Below, in pieces: positions 17,572-26,774 of a stretch of DNA of 64,000 nt; position 1 is the stretch's first letter, and the number at the start of each line of letters is the position of its first letter. The notes under the pieces were generated by a model that worked only from the letters and a program-made list of their open reading frames with translations, did not search any database and was not told the DNA's origin. The position numbers were made by a program, and so were the translations under genes. The DNA comes from Desulfolutivibrio sulfoxidireducens (GTDB lineage: Bacteria > Desulfobacterota > Desulfovibrionia > Desulfovibrionales > Desulfovibrionaceae). The DNA is taken from positions 2,105,501 through 2,169,500 of the forward strand of contig NZ_CP045508.1 of assembly GCF_013376475.1 (NCBI RefSeq). The letters are read 5' to 3'.

Positions 17572-18498
17572 TCACGATGCGGCCAGGGACTCCAGATAGG
17601 CATGGGCGGCATGGGCGGCGGCCGCCCCGTCACCGACGGCCGTGGCCACCTGCCGGCAGTCCTTGGACCGGATGTCCCCGGCGGCGAAAAGGCCGGGGAT
17701 ATTCGTGCGCATCCGGTCGTCGGTGATGACGAACCCGGCCTGATCCCGGGCCAGGCCCTCGGGATAGAAATCGCCCTGGGGCTCGAAGCCGACGAAAACA
17801 AAAACCCCGTCCACGGCCAGGGTCTGTATCTCGCCGGTCTTTTTGTTCTCGACGACGATCCCGGTGACCTTGTCGGTCCCCTGTATTTCCTTGACCACGC
17901 GTGAGCGCAGGATGGAAATGACCGGATTGACCTCGCATCGGTCCTGAAAGCACTTCTGAGCCCGAAATTCGTCGCGACGGTGGATCAGGTGGAGTTTCTT
18001 GACGATACGGCTTAAATACAGGGATTCCTCCAGGGCCGAGTTGCCCCCGCCGATGACCGCCACCACCTGATCCCGGAAGAAATTTCCGTCGCACAAGGCG
18101 CAGTAGGACACGCCCTTGCCCAAAAGCTCCTTCTCGCCGGGGATGCCCACCCGCCTGTAACGGGCTCCGGTGCACAACACGACCGCGCCGGCCTCTATCC
18201 ATTCCCCGCCGGCCTTGAGGCGGTGCCCGCCCGGAACCTGCTCCATGGCCGTGACCTCGTCGGCGATTGTGACGTGGGGATATTTGTCCACGTGGGCGGC
18301 CATGGCGTCCGCCAGCCGCCATCCCTCGATGCCGTCGGGGAATCCGGGATAGTTTTCGATCAGGTGGGTCATAAGCATCTGGCCGCCGGGGGACAGCTTC
18401 TCCACCACGGCCACGGTCGCCTGGGACCGCAAAAGATAAAGGGCGGCCGTCATTCCGGCGGGACCGCCCCCGATGACCACGGCATCAAAACGTTTCAT
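17572..18498 (-). CDS. trxB: Thioredoxin-disulfide reductase
   Basis: This 308-residue FAD enzyme reduces thioredoxin with NADPH. FAD motif AVVIGGGPAGMTAALYLLR opens the protein, the redox-active disulfide is CALC (in SYCALCDGNFF, residue about 134), and the NADPH motif VAVIGGGNSALEESLYL follows. AAGDIRSKDCRQVATAVGDG is the second FAD contact. The CALC sequence, rather than CATC, is a mild variant. It starts 3 bases after the trxA stop, forming a two-gene operon. Confidence 0.95.
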   Translation of the reverse strand: MKRFDAVVIGGGPAGMTAALYLLRSQATVAVVEKLSPGGQMLMTHLIENYPGFPDGIEGWRLADAMAAHVDKYPHVTIADEVTAMEQVPGGHRLKAGGEWIEAGAVVLCTGARYRRVGIPGEKELLGKGVSYCALCDGNFFRDQVVAVIGGGNSALEESLYLSRIVKKLHLIHRRDEFRAQKCFQDRCEVNPVISILRSRVVKEIQGTDKVTGIVVENKKTGEIQTLAVDGVFVFVGFEPQGDFYPEGLARDQAGFVITDDRMRTNIPGLFAAGDIRSKDCRQVATAVGDGAAAAHAAHAYLESLAAS

Positions 18499-18501
18499 GA
18501 A

Positions 18502-18822
18502 TCACAGCGCCTTCTGGGTGAGCATTTCCTTGATGCTGCTTTTGGATACGGCTCCGGTGATCTGTTCCACGACCTCGCCGCCCTTGAACAGGATCAGGGT
18601 GGGAATGGCCCGGATGCCGAATTTGCTCGGCGTGCTGGGGTTCTCGTCGACATTCATCTTGGCCACCTTGACCTGTCCGGCGTACTCGTTGGTGAGTTCG
18701 TCGATGACCGGCCCCATGGCCCGGCACGGCCCACACCAGGGGGCCCAGAAATCGACCAGAACCGGCAAATCGCATTGCAGGACCTCAACCTCGAAGGCGG
18801 CGTCACTCAGTTGGATAGCCAT
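18502..18822 (-). CDS. trxA: Thioredoxin
   Basis: This 106-residue protein has the active site FWAPWCGPCRAMGPVIDEL and the cis-proline loop FGIRAIPTLILFK. It donates electrons to reductases and thiol enzymes and is recycled by the adjacent trxB. ATG 18822 has an AAAGGAGA SD. A promoter with an embedded palindrome lies 80 to 110 bases upstream. Confidence 0.96.
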   Translation of the reverse strand: MAIQLSDAAFEVEVLQCDLPVLVDFWAPWCGPCRAMGPVIDELTNEYAGQVKVAKMNVDENPSTPSKFGIRAIPTLILFKGGEVVEQITGAVSKSSIKEMLTQKAL

Positions 18823-18900
18823 GCGCGTCTCTCCTTTTTTCCGGGGCCGCACTGTCCAAAACGGCCCTGGCTGTCTTTTTTTATTGGAAATAACACGATT

Positions 18901-18929
18901 ATTTTACGTTTAAAAGACGTAAAGCGCAA
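18901..18929 (-). promoter_or_regulatory. trxAB promoter with operator palindrome
   Basis: On the minus strand TTGCGC (18929-18924), a 17-base spacer and TAAAAT (18906-18901) form a good sigma-70 promoter. Its spacer and -10 edge hold a perfect inverted repeat, TTTACGT-N7-ACGTAAA at 18903-18923, which could be bound by a dimeric regulator. The regulator is unknown. Confidence 0.6.
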
Positions 18930-18990
18930 GAGTCCCCACCGACGATATTTCCTGCCCAGTCTGAAAGCCTAGGTGCGACATCCTGGCCTG

Positions 18991-20094
18991 TCAACCCGGC
19001 GGGTCCTTCACCCGGCTTTCTCGTAAAGGCAACACGCGATAATCCCAAGGTATTTTTTTTCCTCTGGGGATCGCATCCAGACCCAGGTCATGGCCAAGCC
19101 CGGCCCTGGCCAGCTTCAGGCCCATATGGGCGATCATGGTCCCGTTGTCCGAGCAAAGCGCCAGCGGCGGCAACACAAGGGCCAGCCCCATGCGTTCGGC
19201 CAGGGCGGCGGCCATGTCCCGGATGCGGGAATTGGCGGCCACGCCGCCGGCCACGATGAGCGACGAAAACGGGCCAAAGGCCTGGATGGCCCGAAACAGC
19301 TTGATGCGCAGGGTATCGGCCACGGCCCAGTTGAGCGAGGCGCAGGCCAGACGGGTGCCGGGACTGGCCAGGGCGGGATCGAAGTCCTCGCCCGGTCCGG
19401 GCATGCGCGCCAGGCGCAGGCCGGGATTGCCGCGCACATGTTCGGCCACGGCGGTCTTGAGGCCGCTGAAGCTGAAATCGAGCCCCGGATCGGCGAGATG
19501 GGGCCTCGGAAAGAGCCTGTGGTCGGGTTCGACGCCCCGCCCCAACGCGTCAATGTACCGGCCGCCGGGATACGGCAGATTGAGCATCTTGGCCGTTTTG
19601 TCAAAGGCCTCGCCCGCCGCGTCGTCCAGGGTGCGGCCCAAAAGGGTGAAATCGAAATCCGAGGTCATGCGCCATATCTGGGTGTGCCCGCCGGACACCA
19701 GAAGCCCCAGGGCCGGATAGGGGATGGTCCGGCCGATCCCGGCGGCCAGAAGGTGGGCGTGCAGATGGTTGACCCCGACAAGCGGCGCCCCGGTGGCCAG
19801 ACACAGGCCCTTGGCCAGGCCCAGGCCAACCAGGAGGCTGCCCAGAAGCCCCGGACCACGGGCCACGGCCACGGCGTCCAGGTCCCTCGGGGCACGACCG
19901 GCCTGGGAAAAAAGGGCCTCGCACAGGGGGCCGATCAGGCGCAAGTGCTCCCTGGAGGCCAACTCCGGAACCACCCCGCCGAAGAGGGAATGCACCTCCT
20001 CCTGCAGGGCGGTTTTTTCCAGAAGCGGCCCGTCGTCCGAGACCAGGGCCAGGCTGGTCTCGTCGCAGGACGTTTCAATTCCTAGGACGAGCAT
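18991..20094 (-). CDS. tsaD: tRNA N6-adenosine threonylcarbamoyltransferase
   Basis: This 367-residue ASKHA-fold enzyme transfers the threonylcarbamoyl group to A37 of ANN-reading tRNAs. It starts [18 protein letters not shown]. The iron-binding HxxxH motif is seen as NHLHAHLLA, and [10 protein letters not shown] and [13 protein letters not shown] are also diagnostic. ATG 20094 lies inside the end of fbp by 13 bases, implying coupling. The reading frame is open far upstream, but that part is shadow of fbp. Confidence 0.95.
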   Translation of the reverse strand: MLVLGIETSCDETSLALVSDDGPLLEKTALQEEVHSLFGGVVPELASREHLRLIGPLCEALFSQAGRAPRDLDAVAVARGPGLLGSLLVGLGLAKGLCLATGAPLVGVNHLHAHLLAAGIGRTIPYPALGLLVSGGHTQIWRMTSDFDFTLLGRTLDDAAGEAFDKTAKMLNLPYPGGRYIDALGRGVEPDHRLFPRPHLADPGLDFSFSGLKTAVAEHVRGNPGLRLARMPGPGEDFDPALASPGTRLACASLNWAVADTLRIKLFRAIQAFGPFSSLIVAGGVAANSRIRDMAAALAERMGLALVLPPLALCSDNGTMIAHMGLKLARAGLGHDLGLDAIPRGKKIPWDYRVLPLRESRVKDPPG

Positions 20095-21101
20095 CCGCGA
20101 TGTCTGGCAAAAATCTCGGTCACCGTGCGCACGTCGTTTTTGCTGCCGATGAAAAGCGGCACGCGCTGGTGCAACTCCTGGGGTTCGATGTCCAGGATGT
20201 CCCTTTCGCCGTCGCTGGACGCCCCGCCCGCCTGGCGGCAGACAAAGGCCAGGGGCGAGGCCTCGCACAAAAGCCGCAGCTTCCCGACGGGTTTTTTGGG
20301 GTCGCGCCGATCGGCGGGGTACAGGAAGATGCCCCCATAAAGGAGATTTCGATGGAAATCGGCCACCAGTGAGCCGATGTAACGCAGGGAATAGGGCTTG
20401 CCCCGGGTGTTGTCCGACCCCTTGAAGTAGGATACGGCCTCCCGGGTGGCCTCGTCCCAATACATCCAATAGGCCTCGTTGACCGAATAGATCCTGCCGG
20501 TTTCCGGGATCCGGATGTTCGGGTGGGAAAGCAGAAACTCCCCCACGCTGGGATCCATGGTGAATCCGTGCACCCCGGCGCCCGTGGTGTAGACCATCAT
20601 GGTCGAGGTGCCGTACAGGAAATAGCCTGCGGCCACCTGTTCGGCGCCTTTCTGGAGCAGATCGCTCAGGCGTTCGCCGTTGCCGGATTCCTTGGCCCGA
20701 TAGATGGAGAAGATGGTGCCCACGTTGACGTTGGCATCGATGTTGGACGAGCCGTCCAGGGGATCGAAAATGAGAAAATACTCCCCCTTGGGGAACGAGT
20801 CCGGAATCAGGATGAGGTCGGCGTTCTCCTCGGAGGCGATGGCGCACAACACCCCGGCCCGCTCCATGCGGTGAATGAGCACCTTGTTGGCGTATTCGTC
20901 GAGCTTTTGCACCTGCTCGCCCTGAACATTGACTTCCCCGGTGAAACCCAGAACGTCCACCAACCCGGCCTTTCGCACCTCCCGGGAAATGATCTTGGCC
21001 GCCAGGATGAGCTCGTTGAGCAGGCGGGTGAACCGCCCGGTGGCCATGGGGGACTCCTTCTGGTGCAGAAGCAGATGCTCGGTGACGGTGACTTGGGGCA
21101 C
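20082..21101 (-). CDS. fbp: Fructose-1,6-bisphosphatase class I
   Basis: This 339-residue enzyme hydrolyses fructose-1,6-bisphosphate in gluconeogenesis. The metal and substrate motif [20 protein letters not shown] is intact, as is ANVNVG and the C-terminal GGIFLYPAD region. The start is GTG 21101 with a GGAGG motif 5 bases upstream; the resulting N-terminus [13 protein letters not shown] matches other class I enzymes. The tsaD gene overlaps its 3' end. Gluconeogenesis is expected in an organism growing on C2-C3 organic acids or autotrophically with acetate. Confidence 0.95.
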   Translation of the reverse strand: MPQVTVTEHLLLHQKESPMATGRFTRLLNELILAAKIISREVRKAGLVDVLGFTGEVNVQGEQVQKLDEYANKVLIHRMERAGVLCAIASEENADLILIPDSFPKGEYFLIFDPLDGSSNIDANVNVGTIFSIYRAKESGNGERLSDLLQKGAEQVAAGYFLYGTSTMMVYTTGAGVHGFTMDPSVGEFLLSHPNIRIPETGRIYSVNEAYWMYWDEATREAVSYFKGSDNTRGKPYSLRYIGSLVADFHRNLLYGGIFLYPADRRDPKKPVGKLRLLCEASPLAFVCRQAGGASSDGERDILDIEPQELHQRVPLFIGSKNDVRTVTEIFARHRGCSS

Positions 21102-21182
21102 GTGGTCCTCCGATCGCGGCATCGCGCCGCGCGCTTCACGCCGGACGCCCCCGGCGGATGGGTGTTGACGGCGGTCCCGATC

Positions 21183-22094
21183 CTACGACGCCGGCGCGCT
21201 CTCGGGAACCGGCGGGGGCAGGGGTTCCCCCGGACCCTGGGGAACGCCCTGCCCACCTTCCACGCCCTGCCCCTCGCCAGGCACGGCGCCGGCCGGGGGG
21301 GCCGGCTCGGTGGCGGGCTTCGGTTCCATGGCCGCGGGCATTTCGGTCAGGTAAAGCAGCCGCAACTGCCCGAGATACCGGGCTTGCCAGACATAGCGCT
21401 TCCCGGCGATATCCCTCTCCCCCTGAACCTCGCTTTTGAGGATCTCCGTCCACCCGGCGGACACCAGACTCTCGGCCGTCTCGGGCTGGTCTGCGGACCA
21501 CAGGACCGCGTCGGGCTGGAGAATGAACAGTTCGTTTGGCGAGGGGGACGCCTCCACGATGGTCCGCGGTTCGAACCAGGACACGATGATTCCGGCGTAT
21601 TCGTTGTTTTCAAAGAAGGGCGCGGCCACATAGACCAGGGCTCCCAGGTCGTCAACGGTCGAATTGACCGCAATCTTGCGCTTGGACAGGCGGTCCTCCA
21701 GTTCCAAAAGCGGGGCGAAGTCGAGCGTGCGCAGGGCCACGGCCGGTTCCTGCAGGCGCACCGCGCCGTCCTTGCCGACCACGGCCATTCCCGACAACCA
21801 GGGGAAATCGGCCAGAAACTGGGTGCACCATTCCGGCTCGGGAGGGTTGTCCTGGGTGTAGTACACCCGGGTGAAGGTCTCCAGGCGCTGGTCGACGGGA
21901 CTGAAAAGCTTGGCCAGCTTCTGCAGCCCCTTGTCCGTGATGCCCTCGTCGGTGAGGTCGATGGTGGGGTCGACGTCAAGGTACTCCTTGTAGACCTTCT
22001 TGGTGTCCTTCCAGGTGCTGCGGATGGTGGAGCACCCGGACAACAAAACAAGGGCCATGACCGCCACCGCGAGAGAGGGTGTAAAGCGTTTCAA
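21183..22094 (-). CDS. Lipoprotein of unknown function
   Basis: This 303-residue protein carries a lipoprotein signal peptide, LKRFTPSLAVAVMALVLLSGC. TTG 22094 is preferred because AAAGGA lies 7 bases upstream and gives an ideal signal peptide; ATG 22124 has no SD. The middle (about residues 70-230) looks like a PAS/Cache-type sensory fold (FPWLSGMAVVGKDGAVRLQ, GIIVSWFEP), though no motif proves it. The tail is rich in Pro, Gly and Glu. A likely promoter is at 22165-22194. Function is unknown. Confidence 0.7.
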   Translation of the reverse strand: MKRFTPSLAVAVMALVLLSGCSTIRSTWKDTKKVYKEYLDVDPTIDLTDEGITDKGLQKLAKLFSPVDQRLETFTRVYYTQDNPPEPEWCTQFLADFPWLSGMAVVGKDGAVRLQEPAVALRTLDFAPLLELEDRLSKRKIAVNSTVDDLGALVYVAAPFFENNEYAGIIVSWFEPRTIVEASPSPNELFILQPDAVLWSADQPETAESLVSAGWTEILKSEVQGERDIAGKRYVWQARYLGQLRLLYLTEMPAAMEPKPATEPAPPAGAVPGEGQGVEGGQGVPQGPGEPLPPPVPESAPAS

Positions 22095-22420
22095 CGTATT
22101 GTCCTTTTGCGGGAGTTTGGGCATGCGCCGCGTCCCGGATGCCGGGCGAACGGACACAGTGAGGGGTATAATCCGAAGTGGGCGTCTCTTTCAATCAAAA
22201 CCGCAAGGCGGACCGGGAAGGACCGGGCGGCAACCAAATATTAAATCCTAAAGAAGAAAGGAGGTCAACGCCCTTAAAAAAGCCGCACCGGACGGACCCG
22301 GACAGGCGCGCAACCAACCCGCCACCGGAATCGGGGCGCCTCCGCCGCGTCTCTCGTATCCTGGTCAGGAAAAGGACCCGGGGCCGCCGGAAGGACGCGC
22401 CCCCTTGAGGCCGGAAGACG
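22095..22420. other. 326-base gap: lipoprotein promoter region
   Basis: On the minus strand TTGAAA (22194-22189), an 18-base spacer and TATACC (22170-22165) make a candidate promoter for the lipoprotein gene. The stretch 22235-22260 is A-rich. No supported ORF, RNA or clear terminator is seen in the rest. Confidence 0.5.
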
Positions 22421-23428
22421 TCAGGGCCCTACACGGGCCTCCAAACGACCGGCCAGGGCGTCAAGCAGGCCGATGAGCTTGGCCTTGCCCTTGGCCTTGG
22501 GAGGCGCGGGCGCGGCTTCCCGCGGCACGGCCACAGGGACGACCGGGGCGGCCCCGCGTGCGGACAATTCGGCGATCCTGGCCGCGATCTCGTCGCGCTC
22601 GGGGCCGGACGGCAGTTTGGCGGCCAGTTCGGCATAGATGTCCACAGCGCCCTGGATGTCGCCCTGGGCGGCCAGAAGCGAGGCCATGGTCCTGGTTCGG
22701 ATGCCCATGTCCGCAAGCTGGGCGGTCCTGGCCGCCTTGGCCTCCCCGCCCCCTGGCTCGGGGGACGCCGCAAGCGTTTCCTCTCCCTGCCCCTCCCAAA
22801 GGCCGGCCAATTGCCGCACCTCGTCGGCCCCGCGCAGGGGCATGGCCCCTGAGGCCGGGCAGGTCTTGTTTTCGACGGAAAAATCCGCCTCCGGAACGGC
22901 CGTTTCGGCCTGGACCTCGGGCATTTCGGCCTGGACCTCGGGCATTTCGGCCTGGACCTCGGGCATTTCAGCCGCGACGGCCGCCAGCGCCGGGGCGGGC
23001 TTCTCCGAAGCGGGGGCCAGTCCGGCGCCGGCCAGGACCTCCAGGCCCTTTTCCAGGACCTCGGCGAAGGTCAGGCCCGGATCGCGGAAATATTGGGCCA
23101 GAAAGGCCAGGGCCAACACCGGATCGCGGGAGGCGAAGGCGGCGTGCCTGGACCACAACCTCCACACGGACGGATACCGGATCAGGCTCTCCCGCACGCC
23201 CGAAAAGACCCTGACGGCCTCCTCTTCCTTGTCCTGGCGGCTCAACAGCTCCACGAGCAGGAATGTGGCCTCCAGGTGATCCGGATGAAACCCGATGCCG
23301 ACCTCCAGGGTGCGGACCGCCTCGTCAAGGCGTCCGGTCCCGGCCAATTCCCGGGCCAGGGGAAAAAAGACCTTGGAGTTGGGCTCGATGGCCAGCACTT
23401 CGCGGTAGAGATCAATTTTTTCGATCAT
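22421..23428 (-). CDS. TPR protein with internal heptapeptide repeats
   Basis: This 335-residue protein begins MIEKIDLYREVLAIEPNSKVFFPLARELAGTGRLDEAV and contains two or three TPR-like helix pairs before residue 120. A proline/glutamate-rich linker follows, with three exact AEMPEVQ units encoded by a 21-bp tandem repeat. A second TPR-like region (ASLLAAQGDIQGAVDIYAELA) and a Lys/Ala-rich tail end the protein. ATG 23428 is chosen for its GGAGGGG motif. The 5' end overlaps ftsB by 17 bases. It is probably a scaffold; partners are unknown. Confidence 0.72.
   Translation of the reverse strand: MIEKIDLYREVLAIEPNSKVFFPLARELAGTGRLDEAVRTLEVGIGFHPDHLEATFLLVELLSRQDKEEEAVRVFSGVRESLIRYPSVWRLWSRHAAFASRDPVLALAFLAQYFRDPGLTFAEVLEKGLEVLAGAGLAPASEKPAPALAAVAAEMPEVQAEMPEVQAEMPEVQAETAVPEADFSVENKTCPASGAMPLRGADEVRQLAGLWEGQGEETLAASPEPGGGEAKAARTAQLADMGIRTRTMASLLAAQGDIQGAVDIYAELAAKLPSGPERDEIAARIAELSARGAAPVVPVAVPREAAPAPPKAKGKAKLIGLLDALAGRLEARVGP
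22908..22970 (-). repeat. Three exact 21-bp tandem repeats
   Basis: Units at 22908-22928, 22929-22949 and 22950-22970 are identical and keep the reading frame of the TPR protein, encoding AEMPEVQ three times. Copy number may vary between strains by slippage. Confidence 0.95.
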
Positions 23429-23738
23429 CGGGCGATGGCCCCTCCTTGCCTCCCGGGACATCCTTGGGAAACTGGTAGAGGATCTCGTTCTCCTTGAGAT
23501 AGTTCATTCGCGCCCTGGCCATTTTTTCCGTGAAGGCCCGGTCGGTCTTGAGCCAGCGAATCTCCTGGCTCAAATCCAGCGATCTCTCATCGAGGGCCTG
23601 GCGCGTTTTGACGAGATGGGCGTGACGGGATTTCAGGTCCAGATAGGCGAAAATTCCGTTTTCGCTCCACACCAGATTGTAGAGCAAAAAGAGATTAAAT
23701 GTGACGAGCGCCGAGAGGAGTATTCTTCGCCAGAGCAT
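23412..23738 (-). CDS. ftsB: FtsB/DivIC-type septum formation initiator
   Basis: This 108-residue protein has one N-terminal membrane helix (ILLSALVTFNLFLLYNLVW) and a coiled coil (LKSRHAHLVKTRQALDERSLDLSQEI), followed by RMNYLKENEILYQFP, the family's ARENYGMxxPGE-like end. FtsB acts with FtsL and FtsQ to activate septal peptidoglycan synthesis. It starts in a TGATG overlap with the upstream gene and overlaps the TPR gene downstream, so the three are probably co-translated. Confidence 0.8.
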   Translation of the reverse strand: MLWRRILLSALVTFNLFLLYNLVWSENGIFAYLDLKSRHAHLVKTRQALDERSLDLSQEIRWLKTDRAFTEKMARARMNYLKENEILYQFPKDVPGGKEGPSPDDRKN

Positions 23739-24016
23739 CAGTGCACGATGTATTTCCTGATTCGTTCGAGTTCCACGAGCGCAAGCGGAGTCTTGAGCTC
23801 ACGCAGGAAATTTTCCGTGGCCGTTTCGATGCGTACGACATCTCCCTCGTCAATGTCGATGCGGTCCATCCGGGCCAGAAAGCTCTTGAGGATGGTAAAC
23901 TCCTTGATAAGCACATGTCCAAGCCGCAGACGCTCCAAATCGGGTTCAAGTTCCAAAATGGTCTGCAGGCAATTGGAGATGCGGGCAGACAGGTTCTGCG
24001 ACTGTTGGCCTTCCAT
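23738..24016 (-). CDS. Small helical protein upstream of ftsB, unknown
   Basis: This 92-residue alpha-helical protein reads MEGQQSQNLSARISNCLQTI from ATG 24016. An ATG at 24091 would add 25 basic residues with little coding character, so the shorter form is preferred, though neither start has a clear SD. The stop overlaps the ftsB start as TGATG. No domain is recognised. Context suggests a cell-division link, but this is inference only. Confidence 0.6.
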   Translation of the reverse strand: MEGQQSQNLSARISNCLQTILELEPDLERLRLGHVLIKEFTILKSFLARMDRIDIDEGDVVRIETATENFLRELKTPLALVELERIRKYIVH

Positions 24017-24180
24017 GGACGCGCCACATCGTTTTCTCAGACCGGTGACGGCGTTGCGCCGTGCCAGACACGATTTTTTTCTTTTTATCATACCTTGTCG
24101 GCTCGGGGAAGGCAATGCGTTTTTCCTCGGCGCACCACCGGTTCCCGGCAAAAAGCCGCGCGGCGGTCGCGTGGCCCGGG

Positions 24181-24732
24181 TCAGCGATCACCCTTGACCA
24201 TCACCCCATGGAAATTGAAAAAATAGTTTACACCCGAGCCCACAGTCAAGACAAGGGCCACATACAAAAGCACCATCCCAAAGGGGGCCGGATCCAGGCC
24301 GTACCAGGAATAGTGCAGGATGAGCGGACACAGGGCCACGGCCTGCAGCACGGTCTTGAGCTTGCCGAAGGCGTCGGCGGCGATGATCACCCCCATGTCC
24401 GCGGCCACGGCCCGAAGCCCCGTGACCGCGATCTCCCGGCAGATGATGACCACGGCCACCCAGGCCGGGATGAAGCCCTGGCCGGCCAGCATGACGAGCA
24501 CCGAGGCCACCAGGAGCTTGTCGGCCAGGGGATCGAGAAACTTGCCCATGGTGGTGACCAGATTGAAACGCCGGGCGATGTACCCGTCGAAAATATCCGT
24601 GATCGCGGCCACGATGAAAAGGAGCATGGCCGCCAGGCACATGAGCCGGCCAGGGAAGGAAAGCATGACCACCAGGACCGGAACCACGGCGACCCGGGCC
24701 AGGGTCAGGTTGTTGGCCGCGTTAAAAAGCAT
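24181..24732 (-). CDS. pgsA: CDP-diacylglycerol-glycerol-3-phosphate phosphatidyltransferase
   Basis: This 183-residue membrane protein starts FNAANNLTLARVAVVPVLV, typical of PgsA, and has the complete signature TDIFDGYIARRFNLVTTMGKFLDPLADK. It makes phosphatidylglycerol phosphate. Length matches canonical PgsA, making it the better candidate of the two family members in the window. It sits between pcm/mrp and the ftsB cluster on the minus strand. Confidence 0.92.
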   Translation of the reverse strand: MLFNAANNLTLARVAVVPVLVVMLSFPGRLMCLAAMLLFIVAAITDIFDGYIARRFNLVTTMGKFLDPLADKLLVASVLVMLAGQGFIPAWVAVVIICREIAVTGLRAVAADMGVIIAADAFGKLKTVLQAVALCPLILHYSWYGLDPAPFGMVLLYVALVLTVGSGVNYFFNFHGVMVKGDR

Positions 24733-24814
24733 TGTCGCATCCCGCTTGCGGTGAGTTTGTCCGTTTCGCGTCCGCGTGACGCACCGGCCGGCGCATGGCG
24801 TGAAAATCGGCGCA

Positions 24815-24903
24815 CGTTCCGGAGGGGGGGCGCCCCTGCCTCCGGAACGGCCATTTTCGCATCCCCGGCGTTTCCGAAACAGACCGCCGTTTCATCGGAA
24901 ACG
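24815..24903. repeat. Two adjacent inverted repeats downstream of mrp
   Basis: CGTTCCGGAGG at 24815-24825 pairs with CCTCCGGAACG at 24839-24849 (11 bp). CGTTTCCGA at 24869-24877 pairs with TCGGAAACG at 24895-24903 (9 bp). Neither has a long T tract, but they sit just after the mrp stop and may end its transcript or stabilise it. Confidence 0.6.
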
Positions 24904-24920
24904 CATCGGGGAACGGCCTG

Positions 24921-25832
24921 TCAGGGACGCATGCTGACGTAGGCCTCCAGGCCAGACTGGGCGGCCTCGGCCACAGCGTCGGCCAGGGCCAGAAACGCCC
25001 GCTTCACCGGAGTGTCCTCGTCGAGCATGACCACAGGCTTGCCGATGTCTCCGGCCAGCACCGTGACCGGATCAAGGGGCACGGCCCCCAAAAAGGAAAG
25101 CCCATATTTCTCCGCTAAAAGCCGTCCGCCGCCCTTTTTGAACAGTTCGATTTCCTTGTGGCAATGGGGGCAGATCAGCCCGCTCATGTTTTCCACCACG
25201 CCAAGGATATTGGCCTGGGCATATTGCAGGAAATTCACGGCCTTGCGTACGTCGGCCAGGGAAACCTCCTGGGGGGTGGTGACCACCAGGCACAGGGCGT
25301 CGGGAATGGTCTTGAGCACGGTCATATGCTCGTCGCCTGTTCCCGGCGGCGAATCGATGACCAGAAAATCGAGTTCCCCCCAATCCACGTCGGAGATGAA
25401 CTGGCGGATGGCCGAGGTCTTCATGGGACCGCGCCACAGCACGGCCTGGTCGGGATCGGTCAAAAGCGACTGCATGGAGACCACGAAAAGGGTGTCGCTG
25501 AATTTCTTGGGCTTGATCACCGGGCCCTGCTCCACCTCCAGGGTTCCGGTCAGACCCAGCATGCGCGGCACGCTCGGACCGTGGATGTCCACATCCAGAA
25601 TCCCCACCCGGAATCCGCGCATGGACAGGGCGCAGGCCATGTTCACGGCCACCGAGCTCTTGCCCACGCCGCCCTTGCCGCTCATGACGAATATCTTGTA
25701 GCGGATCTTCTCCAGCGTGGAGGTGATGAGCACATCACGCAGCGACTCCGCAACCTCCGCGCCACCGCAGGTGCCGCCCGCCCCCCCCGAGGAGGAACAC
25801 GACGCGCACGACGATTCTTTTTCTTCGGACAT
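24921..25832 (-). CDS. Mrp/ApbC-type P-loop ATPase, Fe-S cluster carrier
   Basis: This 303-residue protein has a Cys-rich N-terminus (CASCSSSGGAGGTCGG) and then the deviant Walker A VMSGKGGVGKSSVAVNMA. DVDIHGPSVPRMLG, VIDSPPGTGDEH and the CPHC motif in GLICPHCHKEIELF mark the Mrp/NBP35 family, in which the CxxC pair binds a bridging [4Fe-4S] cluster. It probably delivers clusters to apoproteins, abundant in sulfate reducers. ATG 25832 has GGAG upstream. The N-terminal cysteines may hold an additional cluster, as in NBP35. Confidence 0.9.
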   Translation of the reverse strand: MSEEKESSCASCSSSGGAGGTCGGAEVAESLRDVLITSTLEKIRYKIFVMSGKGGVGKSSVAVNMACALSMRGFRVGILDVDIHGPSVPRMLGLTGTLEVEQGPVIKPKKFSDTLFVVSMQSLLTDPDQAVLWRGPMKTSAIRQFISDVDWGELDFLVIDSPPGTGDEHMTVLKTIPDALCLVVTTPQEVSLADVRKAVNFLQYAQANILGVVENMSGLICPHCHKEIELFKKGGGRLLAEKYGLSFLGAVPLDPVTVLAGDIGKPVVMLDEDTPVKRAFLALADAVAEAAQSGLEAYVSMRP

Positions 25833-25876
25833 AAAACGCTCCGCTTGTTGGTTTGGCAACCGCCACGCCGGGCGGC

Positions 25877-26542
25877 CTACCAGCCGTGCCTGCCGACCAG
25901 ATCCACGAACATCACCCCGCCCATGTCCCTGGTGGTCACCCGGCCGTTTTGTTTTTCCAGGAGCATCAATGTCTGGCCACGCTTGGAGGGGCCCACGGGA
26001 ATGGCCATTTTCCCCGGATCGGCCAGTTGCTCCACCAGGGGATCGGGAATGACCGGCCCGGCCGCGGTGACCAGGATGCGATCAAAGGGGGCCTCTTCGG
26101 GCCAACCCAGAGTGCCGTCGTCGAGTTTGAACCGGACCTGGGTATAACGCAAATCGGCCAGGCGCCGTTGCGCCGTCTCCAAAAGCGGCTTGATCCGCTC
26201 CACCGTGTACACCCGCGCGCCCATCTCCGCCAGGACGGCGGCCTGATACCCCGATCCGGTGCCGATCTCCAGGACCTTCATGTCCGGGGCCACGTCTAAA
26301 AGCCAGGTCATCCAGGCCACCACATAGGGCTGGGAGATGGTCTGCCCGTGCCCCAGAGGCAGGGGATGGTCCTCATACGCCTGGGGAATAAGGGCCTCTT
26401 CGACGAAGAGATGCCGCGGCACGGCCCGCATGGCCCGCAAGACCGACGTCTCGTGAATTCCCCGGGCCTCGATCTGCTCGCGGACCATGCGATCCCTGTT
26501 TCGCCGCAAATCGATGCGCAACGTCCGCCTCCCCGTGTCCAT
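25877..26542 (-). CDS. pcm: Protein-L-isoaspartate O-methyltransferase
   Basis: This 221-residue enzyme methylates isoaspartyl residues for protein repair. The substrate-binding [12 protein letters not shown] and SAM motif [19 protein letters not shown] are conserved, and [18 protein letters not shown] follows. Length is normal. It lies 44 bases upstream of mrp on the same strand and may be co-transcribed. Confidence 0.94.
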   Translation of the reverse strand: MDTGRRTLRIDLRRNRDRMVREQIEARGIHETSVLRAMRAVPRHLFVEEALIPQAYEDHPLPLGHGQTISQPYVVAWMTWLLDVAPDMKVLEIGTGSGYQAAVLAEMGARVYTVERIKPLLETAQRRLADLRYTQVRFKLDDGTLGWPEEAPFDRILVTAAGPVIPDPLVEQLADPGKMAIPVGPSKRGQTLMLLEKQNGRVTTRDMGGVMFVDLVGRHGW

Positions 26543-26774
26543 GCTTCGGACCCGAACCGGAATGATCCGATTTTTGCTGGTGCAAACCAGAATTCCCCGG
26601 GCAAGTCAACACGGCCCTTCCCCGGGCCTTGCCCGATGTCCCCGGGAGATCGCGGCCCATCGGCCCGGCCGGCCCCCGATTTGGCCCCATGCTCCCGCCC
26701 ACTCCGTCCCGGGGAAACCTTGACAGAACCGCGCCCCCGGTGAGATGAGATACGAGAAATGAAAGGAGACCGCC

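Noticed and set aside
18991-20847. A 618-residue ORF containing tsaD
   Set aside because: The first 250 residues have no TsaD similarity and are the antisense-frame shadow of fbp; tsaD starts at 20094.
22908-22970. CRISPR array
   Set aside because: Repeats are contiguous without spacers and are coding.
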